64,000 nucleotides of DNA from Monodelphis domestica (Eukaryota; Chordata; Mammalia; Didelphimorphia; Didelphidae), in NCBI RefSeq assembly GCF_027887165.1, contig NC_077227.1:537589293-537653292 (forward strand). Direction: 5' to 3'. Made by a program: the position numbers and the translations under genes. The notes under the pieces are model-generated. The model ran no database searches, had not been told where the DNA came from, and saw only the letters and a list, made by a program, of their open reading frames with translations. Shown in pieces: positions 45,123-59,079 of the stretch (position 1 is the stretch's first letter; each line of letters begins with the position of its first letter).

Positions 45123-45284
45123 GATTGTATGTAATTGTTTTCATGTTGTTTCCCTAATTAGATTATGAACTCCTTGTGAAGAAGGACTGTCTTTTATCTT
45201 GCTTTGTATTCTCTGTGCTCAACACAGTTCTTGGCATGGTGGATACTTAAATGTTTATTGGCCAACTTACTGACATCCAGTATC

Positions 45285-45450
45285 ACAGCAATGAAACGTA
45301 ACAGAAAGAGTCCTGGATTTATGCTGACTGTGTGACCTTTGGAAAACCATTAAACCTCTCTGAGCCTCAATTTTCTTATCACTAAAATGGGTTGGACTAA
45401 ATGATCTCTAAGGTGCCTTATAGCTCTGAGTCCTGAGTTTTGATGATGCT
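45285..45450 (+). repeat. MIR-family SINE
   Basis: Contains agtcctggatttatgctgac, gagcctcaattttcttatca, actaaatgatctctaaggtg. Confidence 0.65.
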
Positions 45451-45484
45451 TTTACATCCCCCTTAAAAAACAACAATTAAAAAT

Positions 45485-46105
45485 AAAACCTTACCTTCTG
45501 TCTTTTTTTATTTTTAATTTTTATTATTTTTAAAATATTTTTCCATGTTTACATAATTCATTTTCTTTCTCTCCCCTCTTCCCTCCCCCCTCCTGGAGCA
45601 AACAAGCAATTCCACTGGGTTGTACAAATGTTATCACTTAATACCTATTCATTTTTGTAATAAAGCAATCTTTTTAAATCAAAATCCCAAATCATACACC
45701 TATATAAACAAGTGATAAATCATATGTTTTTCTTCTGCATTTCTCTTCCCACAGTTCTTTCTCTGGATGTGGATAGCTTCTTTCTCATAAGTCCCTCTGG
45801 ATTGTCCTGGGTCACTGCATTAGAGGTAGTAGAAAAGTCCATTACATTGGATAGTTCCACAATGTTTCACTATCTGTGTACAGTGTTCTGTTCATTTCAC
45901 TCAGCATCAGTTCATTGAGGTTCTTCCTACCTTCTGTCTTAGAATCAATATTCTGTATTGGTTCCAAGGCAGAAGGGTGGTAAGAGCTAGGCAACAGGGG
46001 TTAAGTGACTTGCCCAGGGTCATACAGTATGAGGCCACATTTGAATCCAGGACCTCCTATCTCTAGGTCTGGCTCTCTCAATCCACTGAGCCACCTAGCT
46101 GCCCC
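45485..46105 (-). mobile_element. Marsupial SINE split by an L1 insertion
   Basis: SINE tail taccttctgtctt at 45492-45504, then the L1 piece, then the SINE resumes at 45930 (accttctgtcttagaatcaa, gttccaaggcagaagggtgg, gacttgcccagggtcataca, ctcaatccactgagccacct). Confidence 0.85.
45505..45929 (-). mobile_element. L1 3' end inserted in a SINE, with target duplication
   Basis: Antisense T-rich start, then ccatgtttacataattcatt, cccacagttctttctctgga, tcataagtccctctggattg. A 13 bp exact target duplication taccttctgtctt flanks it at 45492-45504 and 45930-45942. Confidence 0.85.
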
Positions 46106-46109
46106 CCTA

Positions 46110-46655
46110 CATCTCTTTTTCATGCATAGATTATCCTTAGTTAAATTGTAGAGAACTAAATAATCATGGAGATTGTAAGACAAATTTCAAATCTCAAACC
46201 TGAAAAAAAGTCTGGAAATAAAAAAGCCTGATTAAAACCAAAACAAAGCAACCATTTTCTTAAGAATAGACTAATGCAGAACAGTCAGAAATGCCTAGTA
46301 AAAAGCCCTGAAACATCCTAAATCTGAATTTAATAACATCATTGGAAAGGATGCCTCCTCACTCACAGTGGCTGTCCCACACCTGGAGCTTCAGGGTTGG
46401 AATGGCAATTGGATGCCATTCAAATTCCTAAGCTTTCCTGGCTTCCCACCCCCTCACTAAGTGCCTGCAATTGTATTTGCCGCAAGACTGCATTCTTCTA
46501 AATGGAGAGGGATGGACACACCCCCCAGATGGGAGGATGTGGGCCAGCTTTCAAAGAGCCTTTTGTGTTCTTGTCCCCAGTGGTTCCCCAAGGTATGTAT
46601 GTTTCAGGGGCTGAAAATCTCCTATCTCCAATCTTCCCTTGTGGGCATGTGATGT
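46110..46655. other. Unassigned sequence
   Basis: No gene or named repeat seen. Confidence 0.3.
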
Positions 46656-46659
46656 CCTG

Positions 46660-46880
46660 ACTGAAGAAAGAGCACTCCCTAGACCTGGAGTCAGAGGATT
46701 GTAGATCTTAAAAGTGCCTTCAGAGCCCATCCAATCCCACCCCCCCCCCCCCATTTTATAGAGGAGGAAACTGAGGCCCATAGATGCTAAATGATTCTCC
46801 TAGGGCCCCACAAGGAGTAAGTGTCAAAATCTGGATTTGAACCCAAGTCCTCTGACTCCTGAGTCAACATTCTTTCCTGC
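46660..46880 (+). repeat. L3/MIR-like relic
   Basis: Contains ccattttatagaggaggaaa, ctgaggcccatagatgctaa, ggatttgaacccaagtcctc and a C13-14 run near 46740. Confidence 0.55.
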
Positions 46881-47369
46881 ACCCTTTTCCTGACCTTTGT
46901 GAAGAGTTCTGTGTCCTGGGCTAAGCCACTTTAAACTCTTTGGGCCTCATTTTCAAAATAGGAATAATTGTTCTATTTACATCATAAGTGTCTTCTGAGA
47001 ATTAATGAACTTGAGGATGCCTTGAAGGTGGGAAAGCACTCAGAGTTATTACATACCTCCATACCCTGATGAATCTATGATCTTATCCATGCAGAGACAC
47101 CTCTTCCAGTGATATAGATTGCAATGCAGAGGTGCCTGCTTTTCTTGTGCTAGTCTTATCTAGGTCTTATTCTAAGATCCCCGCCAGGGGTCCATCCAAA
47201 ATTAGGGGGGCCTATTTCCCCACTTTCCCCACGTCCACTTCTTGCTCAGTGATCAAATCAATGCTACCCACGTTCCTGGAAAGGGCATGTTGATTGACTG
47301 TCCTATGACTGTCCCTGAACACTCCTTTCTTGAGTCACCATTCCCATATGGGTGCCATTTTCCTCTGCT

Positions 47370-47480
47370 CCATTACAGGGTACTCTCCATTAGGGCAGGG
47401 ATTAACTGAATTTTGTATTTGTATCCTCAAAATTCAGCACAGTTCCAGGCCACTTAGTATGTATTTGATAATTTTTTTTT
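47370..47480 (+). repeat. L2 LINE 3' end
   Basis: Contains ctccattagggcagggatta, tttgtatttgtatcctcaaa and attcagcacagttccaggcc. Confidence 0.6.
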
Positions 47481-47484
47481 ATTC

Positions 47485-48130
47485 GTTCATTCATTCTTGA
47501 CGTTACAAGGATATTACTAATGGAGTACACAGGCAGTATAACTAGTGGTTATTCCTAGATCTTGCCTCATGATCAGCCCATTTTCAGCATTCATTTCTTT
47601 AATAACATCCTTTATTTTGCTTCTCCTTCATCATTTCTCCACATTGTTATTGTTAGTAGGGAGGTTTATACCCATTCATTTTGGTAGAAAAGTGACCGCG
47701 GGTGCTCAGAAGGAATCTTGGGGAGTACAAGCTCTGGGAGATCCTTCCAAGGCGAAACACAGTCGCATCCACGCCCGGTAACTCGCTGTGTGTGCACTGG
47801 CCAAGGACCACACCAGATAAGCACAGATAAGCATCAGAAACTGGCCACCAGATGGTTGGGCTCTGGGGCCACTATGACCCAACTCACAAAGACTAAGCAA
47901 CCTCATCCCGAATGATGTGTGTTCTCTGGCCTCTCTCCACACTCCCTCCTTCCTGCAAAGGGCCTAGGACTGTGGTCCAGATGCACAGCCTGAGGAAAAG
48001 CAAGGCCCAGATTAATTGGTAAGCACATGTCTGCCATTCTATAGGGCAACATTACTATGACCCAACCTCCGATGTAGAAATTCAGCATTTTAGGAATTTG
48101 TTCAAGGAATTCCCGGATAAATTAGAGGAG
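47485..48130. other. Unassigned, moderately GC-rich sequence
   Basis: No exon or named repeat recognised. A few CpGs cluster at 47690-47790 (gaccgcgggtg, cacgcccggtaactcgc), unusual for this intergenic region; it may be single-copy. Confidence 0.3.
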
Positions 48131-48139
48131 ATTACAGGG

Positions 48140-48372
48140 CAGCAAGCTGCTATCCTGGATAGAGTTCTGGGTCTGAAGTCAGGAAGACTCATCTTCCAGA
48201 GTTTAAATCTGTCCCCAGATACTTACTAGCTGTGTAACTCTAGACAAGTCACTTAACCTTGTTTGCCTCAGTTTCCTCATCTGTGAAATGAAGTGGAGAA
48301 GGAAATGGGAAACCACTCTAGTATCTACCAGGAAGACGCCAAATGGGGGCATGACTGAGCAACAGCAACCTG
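48140..48372 (+). mobile_element. MAR1-type SINE
   Basis: Contains gggtctgaagtcaggaagac, cttactagctgtgtaactct, cctcagtttcctcatctgtg, ggaaatgggaaaccactcta and ccaaatgggggcatgac. Confidence 0.8.
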
Positions 48373-48419
48373 AGGATAGAAGAGGCTATTTCAGGGAGGC
48401 CCTGCCTGAGGCCAGTTCC

Positions 48420-48765
48420 TATAGAGTAGGGTAAGTTGGGAACAACACGAGACACTTGTAGTGAATCTAAATGTTAACGGAAGGAGATTTATTTAGCCAT
48501 AGCAGATGTTCAACAGTGCTATATAGTGAAGGCACCATCATGATGTGGCAGAATCTCCTGCCTCTGGGTTGCCTAGGGTGAGCCATCAGGAAGGAGCTGG
48601 AGCTCTTCATGGATATTTGTACTCAGGAGACTCGCCCTTGAATGCCCTGAGCCAACTTAGGTAGTCTTCAGGCTGGTTTTAGTACCTTTTAAGGAAAAGA
48701 AATAGCCCAGGCTATATGAAGAGAGACTAATAGAAAATTTTCCCACCACCAGGAGTATCAACATT
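48420..48765 (-). mobile_element. Possible LTR, antisense
   Basis: On the minus strand TGTTGATACTCCTGG starts near 48762, and AATAAA occurs near 48492. The right-hand neighbour (48770-49360) has no recognisable retroviral domain. Low confidence. Confidence 0.3.
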
Positions 48766-48769
48766 TGTC

Positions 48770-49360
48770 ACACATTTTTACACCACCAAAAAATGTACAT
48801 CCAACATCTTTAAGTTTAATCTGAACTTCCACCACTTTCTTAAGACTAGATATCAAGAAAATATCAAATTAATCTCTAAATGGCTATTCCAAGATGTAAA
48901 TGCTCACACTAAAAATTTAGTAATTAGCTCACTTGTTCAAGCTAACTCCAGTCCACTTCTGCCTAGTATCTTTAGCCCTTTGAGCAGTATAGTAAAGCTA
49001 GAGGCCAGTAAATATCCCTGCAATAAAAGCATTACTGACTGTAGTATTTGAGAATTGCCTGTCTAATAACCTAAGGTTGTGGGTTTTTTTTTCCTTTTAA
49101 GAAAAGTCCAGACCAAAGGATGGTGTTATGAGTTAGCAGAACTATAGAGGGTCTTGGGAGAAGATAGTCCACTAGAGAGTAAAGACTATTATATTGGTTG
49201 TCTATAATGTACTGCGAATCTTTTATACGTTTTCTGCATTTTCTGTGGGATGAGATAAAGGCTGTCCTTTATCGAGGATATGGTATTATTTTGCATGCTT
49301 GTACAGGAACTAGAGACTCTTTTGCCTGTATATGTAGAATCCTTGGCCAGAGAAACATTT
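48770..49360. other. Unassigned AT-rich sequence
   Basis: Possibly internal sequence of the LTR element to its left; no domain seen. Confidence 0.25.
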
Positions 49361-49364
49361 GAAC

Positions 49365-49500
49365 TCGTTAGTCAATGAATAACCATTTATTAAGTGCCTA
49401 CCTTATGCCAAGCACTATGCTAAATGTTGAAGGTACAAGTAAGAGAAAGAAAGATGATCTCTGTCCTCGAGGAGCTCACAACCTAATAAGGAAAGTGTTA
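49365..49500 (+). repeat. Ancient LINE-derived repeat fragment
   Basis: Contains aaccatttattaagtgccta, atgccaagcactatgctaaa and tgtcctcgaggagctcacaa. Confidence 0.5.
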
Positions 49501-49584
49501 GAATTAATTTGTGGTTGAACTCTGAAATATATTATATACAACACACCAAAGAAAGTTGAAAAGGGGGCAAGGAAGAAGATATCC

Positions 49585-50125
49585 AGCACAGGGGTAATGG
49601 TGGGGTCCAGTCCAAGGAATGAAGCTGGTAAAAAATGAATAGTTGGCTGGGCTGTGAGCTCCCTTTAAATGGAGGCTTTGGAGAAGAGTCCTTCATTCCA
49701 TTCTCCAGTTTTCTAATCACAGAGGCAAAAGGTACTGAGGTATGAATACCAAAGTGAATTTAATCTCTCAGGATGATAAATTTAATGATGAATTTTCCTG
49801 GGAGCATGATGATGGTGGAGTCTCAACCCAAGGAGTAAAGCTGGAAGAAATGAAGAACTAGCTGGTCTATGAGCCTACGTCATTTATTTGTTTGTTTGTT
49901 TATTTTTATTTATTTTATTTTAAAGCCCTTACCTTCCGACTTGTGGTAACGGCAATGGGGGTAAAGTGACTTGCCCAGGGTCACACAGCTGGGAAGTGTC
50001 TGAGGCCAGATTTGAACCTAGGACCTCCCATCTCTAGGCCCAACTCTCAATCCACTGAACCACCCAGCCGCCCCCTGTGAGCCCACTTTAACTGGAGACT
50101 TCAGTTAAGAGTTCATTGCTGTGTC
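49585..50125. repeat. Two direct copies of a ~110 bp unit, second split by a SINE
   Basis: Copy A is at about 49590-49700 (gaatgaagctggtaaaaaat, ggctgggctgtgagctccct, tggaggctttggagaagagt). Copy B is at about 49810-49880 and 50083-50125 (gagtaaagctggaagaaatg, gagcccactttaactggaga). The offset is about 220 bp before the SINE. It may be part of an LTR-type repeat. Confidence 0.55.
49885..50075 (-). mobile_element. Marsupial SINE, slightly shortened
   Basis: Antisense (ttta)n tail, cccttaccttccgacttgtg joined to ggcaatgggggtaaagtgac, then acctcccatctctaggccca and aatccactgaaccacccagc. Flanked by tatgagccta and tgtgagccca. Confidence 0.85.
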
Positions 50126-50224
50126 CTTTAGCCCATCATTCAGGAGTTTCCAGAAAACACTCTAGATATGCGAAATGAGCCAAAAAGTTATGATTTTGGT
50201 GACTTCACCCAAAGGACCACGGGT

Positions 50225-50310
50225 TACGGGATCATAGGATTTAAAACTAGAAGAGGTTTAGACATAATTTAGTCCACGTGAAGAAACTGAAGCCTATATG
50301 TATATATGCA
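50225..50310 (+). repeat. L3-like relic
   Basis: Contains gggatcataggatttaaaac, tagaagaggtttagac, then cacgtgaagaaactgaagcc. Confidence 0.4.
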
Positions 50311-50314
50311 TGTA

Positions 50315-51270
50315 TCCTAGGGTCTATCCCAGGTCAGCTGACTCGATTTGGTGTTCTTTCTTTCTGCTCCACTGTTGCTATCTATCCTGCCCATGATCAA
50401 GGGGAGCTTGGAAAAGCTACCACTTAGAGGCTTGGGTTAAAACCGTATCTTATTCTGGTCCCCCTGACGTCCCCTCCTTCTGGTCAGTATAGCAAGTTTT
50501 AGCAGGAAATAAGATTACAAAGGAGAACCTGGAAATCATATAAATTGCCTCCAAAATCAAAGGGGCATAATTTACAAATTGTATTATATAATTAAACTAA
50601 AATTCAAATCTTAGTCATATGTGCTAAATCAGGGGAAACCATCTAGCCAAAACTTGTCAAGACTTCTGGTTCTATGAGATGTAAATTCCAGACAAACTCC
50701 AGACCTCTACAATTCCAGACCAGCAAAACATCAGAAAGGGCTGATAATTTTGAGATATTTAGAGAGATTTTGAGAATTTTAAAGTTTTTACCAGTAACTG
50801 AGATGGTTTTTATATGTTACTGAGCTAACTGTAAGGTGGCCCAGATAGGAGTTGGTTTATTTCCCCTCAAAAAAACCCTGTAAAAATGAGACCTCAAACT
50901 CCTTGCCATCCCCACAACTCCCTCTCCCTCTCCCATCTCAATTAGGTCCATGCTGCTGAGTGCTCCCAACTCTAATCTATGGTTATGGAAGTGATACATT
51001 TTGTTTCTCTCCCTCCCAGTTCCTTTCCCCATCCTGTCTTCCTTCCCCCTCTCATTCCCTGGCACCATGTCACCATTTGCCCCATACCCTTTTCACTGCT
51101 TTTTTAATGGACTTTTTGTCTCTTGGGTTTAATTAAAGTGTGACTACTGCCCCCCAAACCCTGCCAATTATGATCTTTCCCAGAGATTACCCAAAGAACC
51201 AGCTGTGCCTGCCCTTATTTCATAATTTCATAATTTAATTTTCCAATGCTGCTTGAGGCTATAGCATAGT
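50315..51270. other. Unassigned sequence
   Basis: No gene or clear repeat. A pyrimidine-rich patch lies at 50900-51060. Confidence 0.3.
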
Positions 51271-51274
51271 CAAT

Positions 51275-51480
51275 AGTTGAGAAGCATTTATTACGTGCCT
51301 CCTCTGTACCAGGCACAGTGCTAAGCACTGGGGTTATAAATAAAAAAGACATATGTTCAAGGAGTTCATAATCTGATTGGAGAGGACAGTATAAAAAAGA
51401 AAGCTGAAAAGGGAAGGGGGTGGAAAGGAGGCACTTGGTGGTATGAGGCACTAACATAGGGGCAATTGAAACCATCTGCT
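51275..51480 (+). repeat. Ancient LINE-derived repeat fragment
   Basis: Contains gcatttattacgtgcctcct, accaggcacagtgctaagca and ctggggttataaataaaaaa. Confidence 0.5.
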
Positions 51481-51484
51481 GCTG

Positions 51485-52570
51485 GAAAGTAGAGAGTTAC
51501 CTGGAGAGTTCCGAGTCTTCTATAAAGGAAGACTTTAGATCTTCTTCCAGGAAGGCAACTGAGGGCACGGAGAAGGTATTGAGTATCAAAAGCTGTGTTA
51601 ATCTGCTTGCTGATGAGATTTCAAGTAATGAGCTTATCCTGGTGGAGATTCAAGAAGGCCAGGCAGAGCAGCTGATGGAAAATGAAGACTAGAGACCTGT
51701 TCTTGGGGAGATGTAGAAGAGATCAATGAAGGAATGAGAGCTGTCTGTCTGTAGCTTTGGGGGACCTGGGAGTCCTCACCACTGCCCACAGTTGCTGGCT
51801 TTTCCCTAGGCTTATTTAAGAAGTTCAGAAGTGGAAAAGATACTTTGGTTGGGTCTGTGGCATCTTAAGAGCAAGACAAAAGAACCAAGCAATGGACCTA
51901 ACATTGAGATTTCTAGCCTTGGTACATCTAAGTAAGATGTTTTCTAGTTATCTCTGGTGTCTGCTGGAATAGCTTCTTTTCTGTCTTCATTCTGCCCCTG
52001 AGTAAATAAGATCTGATTTTCAAAACACTAACCAGGTCAAAAGCTGGAAACCAAGTTTCCCAGGAGACTCTAGTATAGCATTTCCCAAATTAATTTAGTA
52101 ACAGATCATTCTGGGGCCTGAAATATCTTGACAGAACCTACAAATAGATGAGGAACATGAAATCCCCCTGGGATAAGAGGGTGTAGGGGAACAGACCTTA
52201 TAATCTACCAAGAAGGCTGGGACATGGTCAGCCTGTGGTAGAGCAGATCTGGGCACCCACTCTGACCAACTGTTATGGGTTAGGGACTTAGCACACAGCA
52301 GGAAGAAGCTCTGGCCCTATTCTTAGGGGAAATCCAGGATGTTCTGCCCAGGTTACCCAACCCAGATAACTATTTCCTCATATTCTGGCTCTGAGGTCAA
52401 AGCTTTGAACTTCAAAAATCAGGAAACAAACAGGATAAAAGATCTTGGACCTGGGGACCAACTAGAATAAGAGTTTATAGAAGTATGTTATCCTGGAACA
52501 GATGTCCATGGAGTAGGAGGCCATTATGAATCCCAAGTGCAAATCCAAGATCAACTATGGGAACAAGATT
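51485..52570. other. Unassigned sequence
   Basis: No gene, RNA or named repeat recognised. Confidence 0.3.
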
Positions 52571-52574
52571 GAAA

Positions 52575-52880
52575 AATTTTTAAATTATATTTTCTTTTGC
52601 CCCATGTAAAAACAATTTTTAGCATCCATTTAAAAATTTTTTGAGTTTCAGATTCTGTCCCTCCTTATCCCTAGTTCTCCTTTCCCCTTCCTGAGACAGT
52701 AAGCAATTTGATATGGGTTTTACATGTGCAATCATGTAAAACATTTTTCCATATTAGCCATTTTGTGGAAGAGATCTCAAATAAAAAAAAGAAGAAAATA
52801 AAATATAGCATGTTTTGGTCTGCATTCAGATTCTATCATTTCTTTCTCTGGAGGAGGATGGTACTTTTCATCATGAGTCT
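52575..52880 (-). mobile_element. L1 3' end, antisense (left flank of ELAVL4 retrocopy)
   Basis: Contains acatgtgcaatcatgtaaaa, tttccatattagccattttg, tatagcatgttttggtctgc and ttctttctctggaggagg. It is closely similar to 55640-55890, in the same orientation. Confidence 0.75.
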
Positions 52881-52889
52881 TTGGGACTG

Positions 52890-55636
<2,747 letters not shown>

Positions 55637-55639
55637 ACA

Positions 55640-55890
55640 TTCTTTTTTTTTTAAGTTTTGAGTTCTGAATTCTCTCCCTCCCTCTCCCCCTCTTTCTCCT
55701 CCCCCCAAGATAGTAAACAATAGCATCTAGATTTTACATGTTGAATCATGTAAAAATTTTTTCCATATTAGTCATTTTGTGCAAGAGTTCTCAAATAAAA
55801 AAAGAAGAAAGAAAATTGAAATATAGCATGTTTTGGTCTGCATTCAGATGCCATTATTTCTTTCTCTGGAAAAGAATGTCATTTTTCATC
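55640..55890 (-). mobile_element. L1 3' end, antisense (right flank of ELAVL4 retrocopy)
   Basis: T-run start, then acatgttgaatcatgtaaaa, tttccatattagtcattttg, tatagcatgttttggtctgc and atttctttctctggaaaag. Confidence 0.75.
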
Positions 55891-56094
55891 ATCATCACAA
55901 AATTTAGCTAGTTTAACTTTAGTTAAATAATAAATAATTAATAGTTAATTAAAATAGTTCATTAAAATTAATAGTTCATTTAAACTATGAAAAGAAGCAT
56001 ATTATTGTATCATTCTGTTGTGTGTATATTTGTATATATAAATATGTGTATGTGTATAATATAAGTAGCTAATAAGTATATGTGTACAATATAA

Positions 56095-56180
56095 ATAGCT
56101 AATAAGTGTTTGAGGTCAGTTTTGAACTCAAGTCTTCCTGACTGCAACCTCAGCACCCAATCCACTGAGACATCTAAATT
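56095..56180 (-). repeat. SINE 5' fragment, antisense
   Basis: Contains taagtgtttgaggtcagttt, gaactcaagtcttcctgact and cacccaatccactgagacat. Confidence 0.6.
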
Positions 56181-56206
56181 ATCTTTTATTTATTTATTAA
56201 CTATGG

Positions 56207-56462
56207 ATGAATATGGGTAGCTTGGTGACACGGGGGATAAAGTGCTAGATGTGAAGTCAGGAAGACCTGAGGTCAAATCTGGCCTCAGATATTTACTGTC
56301 TGTGTGACCCTGGGCAAGTCACTTTCTCTGTTTGCCTCAGTTTCTTCATCTGTATAATGAGCCAGAGAAAGCAATGGCCAACCACTCCAGTATCTCTGCC
56401 AAGAGAATCCCAAATGGAATTACAAAGTGTCAGATAAGACTGAAAAGACTGAATAACAACAA
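56207..56462 (+). mobile_element. MAR1-type SINE, full length
   Basis: Contains gtgaagtcaggaagacctga, gtgaccctgggcaagtcact, cctcagtttcttcatctgta, gcaatggccaaccactccag and a gactgaataacaacaaaa end. Confidence 0.85.
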
Positions 56463-56689
56463 AAGTATGACTATTAGATATTAGTTGGAAGTAGCTACCA
56501 CCTAATCCCAAGATGGTTGTAAGGATTAAATGAGATCCTTTGTAAAAAAGTAAATTTGTAAAACTGTGTAATTTGTAAAAAGTGTTTAGCCCAGTGCCTG
56601 GTGCATAGTAGGCGCTTCCTTCAGAGTAGGGACTTTTGAGTCCCCAACACCTAACATAATACTAATAGACGAATCAGCACTTAAAGATT

Positions 56690-57055
56690 GTCTTTTACCT
56701 AGTAGTGCGACATCTGGGTCGAAAAGTATGAACAGTTTAGTGACTTTTTTTCATGTAATTCCAAATTGTTTTCCAGAATGGTTGTATCATTTCACCAATC
56801 CTTTAACCTGGGCTATATTAGCATGCCTGTCTTTCTGAAGTCTCCCCAACTGATTGTTTCTTTCTAATTTGCTGAATGTTGTGGAAAACCAGGAGTTATT
56901 TTAGTTTGGATTTCTGTTATCATTCGTGATTTGGAGCAGTCTTTGAAATGGTTGTTGATCATTTGTAATTCTTTCATAAAATGGACATGCTCCTTTTCTA
57001 TTTCATCTGTTATCTATTTTCCAATTAATCCTTTGTCTTATACATTTTGTGGGAA
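56690..57055 (-). mobile_element. L1 3' region fragment, antisense
   Basis: Contains catgtaattccaaattgttt, tccagaatggttgtatcatt, aatcctttgtcttatacatt, L1 3' end text in antisense. Confidence 0.65.
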
Positions 57056-57059
57056 AGGC

Positions 57060-57186
57060 TGCATTGAGTGGTAAGGGCTAGGACCATTGGCGATGGCCCT
57101 AGGATATGTCTGAGGCCATATTTAAACCCATGACCTCCCATCTCCAGGCCTGGCTCTCTAACCACTGAGCACCCTTGTTGCCCCCA
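57060..57186 (-). mobile_element. Marsupial SINE, partial
   Basis: Contains gagtggtaagggctagga, then cccatgacctcccatctcca and ggcctggctctctaaccact. Confidence 0.75.
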
Positions 57187-57224
57187 GCTTATGAAATTTT
57201 GAAAGAGTTCCCTCTTTCACTCAC

Positions 57225-57330
57225 TTGGTTTCTGCATCTGTAAAACAAGGATAATACCTTTCCTGACTACCTCCCATGGCCATAGTGAGCATCAAAGACA
57301 TGGCTATGTGAAGTGCTTTTTGATCACTGG
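57225..57330 (+). repeat. MIR 3' fragment
   Basis: Contains tctgcatctgtaaaacaagg and a gtgaagtgctttttgatc end. Confidence 0.5.
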
Positions 57331-57334
57331 AATC

Positions 57335-58025
57335 TGGAAGAATTCAACTTGAGTCTGAAGAAAATTTAGTAGCAGGGAAAGAATTTTGCTGTAATGCTAT
57401 GCTCTGCCTCCGTGGTGGTCAGCTTGGTGCCTCCTAGTGACATGGAAGGGACCCCGAGTTCTCAGAGGCAGTGCAAGGGGAGCCCAGGTTCTGGCAGGGC
57501 TTGCCACCTGGATCTCCTGGAAGGAAAAGCCCCGTATCCTCAGATTAGCTGCTGGAGACCAATGCTTTTAGCACAAACAACTCACATATACTCAGCTGAG
57601 GAGTAGGAGGCAAGCATCGGAGGTAGGCACACACAGATGAAATCGAGTCCCAGGGAGCATCTTGTCTCTATTTGCATCTAGGGATTGTTTTATCAGGTCC
57701 TGAGCCTCCATCAAGCTCTCCTTTCCCACCTGCCATGACTACCTTCGAACACTAGAGGGTACTCTGGGGCAGCAATTGAGCTCTCTTTGGCTCTCAGGGA
57801 GCTGACAGACTCTTCTCCCCTAGTCAAAAGTCAAAACTCCCTTCTGTGTCACCTCTTCCATTCTCTTTAGTACGTCTAATTCTGGGATACAGAGTTGGCC
57901 GAGGAAGCTAGGAGAGAATGGCAACGCACTGGCAAATGTCTGTTACTTATAGAATGTGAGTTCTGGCTTTGTTTATAATCTCTAAGGATAGAGTGTTCAA
58001 TATGCAGGTGTTATAATTTAAGGAC
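57335..58025. other. Unassigned sequence
   Basis: No gene or repeat recognised; slightly GC-richer than its surroundings at 57400-57560. Confidence 0.3.
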
Positions 58026-58044
58026 ATGGATAATCCCATTAACA

Positions 58045-58372
58045 ATGAGGAGAGAAAGAAAGAAGAAAGGCAAGAGGGAGGGAGAGAAGGAAGGAAGGAA
58101 GGAAGGAAGGAAGGAAGGAAGGAAGGAAGGAAGGAAGGAAGGAAGGAAGGAAGGAAGGAAGGAAGGAAGGAAGGAAGGAAGGAAGGAAGGAAGAAGGGAA
58201 GGAGCAAAGAAGGAAGAAAGAGGGAAATAAAGGAAGGAAGAAGGGAAGGAGAGAGGGAAGAAGGAATGAAGAAGGGAAGTAGCAAGAAAGAAAGGAAGGA
58301 GCAAGGAAGGAAGAAAGAAGGGAGGGAACAAGGAAGGAAGAAAGAGAGAGAGAGGGAGGGAAGGAGAAAAAC
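58045..58372 (+). repeat. (GGAA)n microsatellite array
   Basis: A core of about 25 near-perfect GGAA units (about 58087-58191) is followed by degenerate GGAA/GAAG sequence. Long frames across it are low-complexity artefacts. Confidence 0.97.
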
Positions 58373-58847
58373 CAATCCAGACTATTTCAAGGTTCCTGCT
58401 GTTACCAGACTGAGGTCTTCTCTCAAGAGGACAATACTGACCAATGAGCAAAGTGAGAGCTTCTACTTTCATTTTTGTCTCAGAGGCTCCTACTGCATAA
58501 ATAAATATGGTCAGCCAAAGAAAAGCAATAGTCTATAGATTCTTTGTTTCACTTTTTTTTTCTTAATTTTTCACTTTCTGTTTTAGTAACAATTCTACAG
58601 AAGGGCAAGGGTTAGGCAAATAGAGTTATCTGATTTACCCAGCCATGGTCACACAGCTGAGGGATTTGAATTGAGCAAGAGTTCTTTGTTAATTGGACGT
58701 TTGCAGACACAATGGTAGATTCCATAGATTGTGATTTTAGAGAATATGAATTTGAATTCATTATCTGTATTACTTCTCTGGGCCCAATTTTCCTTATTTG
58801 TAAAGTCAATAAGCCAGTAAACTTTTATGAAGCATCTGCCATGCAGC

Positions 58848-59060
58848 TGAGGTGGCGCAGCAGATGGAACTTTGGGCCTGCATTCCAGATGCTTACTGTG
58901 AGACCTTAGGCAAGTCATTTATAACCTCTGTTAACCTCTGTTCCTTGGACTGTAAAATGTGGGTAATGGCATCACCTTTTTCCAGGGGTGATTGTATATT
59001 TGTAAAAAGTGTTTTTCTCAGTACCTAGCACATGGTAGTTGCTCTATACATGTTTTTCCC
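58848..59060 (+). repeat. MAR/MIR-type SINE
   Basis: Contains cagctgaggtggcgcagcag, ccagatgcttactgtgagac, cttaggcaagtcatttataa and a cctagcacatggtagttgct end. Confidence 0.65.
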
Positions 59061-59079
59061 CTCCTCTACTCTATGCCAG

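Larger units (their letters stand above)
44048..45270 (+). mobile_element. L2 LINE 3' part, broken into pieces by later insertions
   Basis: L2 text at 44060-44079 (ttctctactcactctagat), 44565-44880 (tggtgacttcatcagttctc, aacatgtcctaagctgaatt) and 45130-45270 (attatgaactccttgtgaag, ttcttggcatggtggatact). The gaps are filled by a hAT element and a MAR1 SINE. Confidence 0.75.

Noticed and set aside
45705-45920. Open frame with signal-like hydrophobic sequence
   Set aside because: Lies wholly within an antisense L1 3' end.
57947-58538. Open frames rich in GRKE or LPSFLPSF repeats
   Set aside because: Produced by the (GGAA)n array; no start context or conservation signal.
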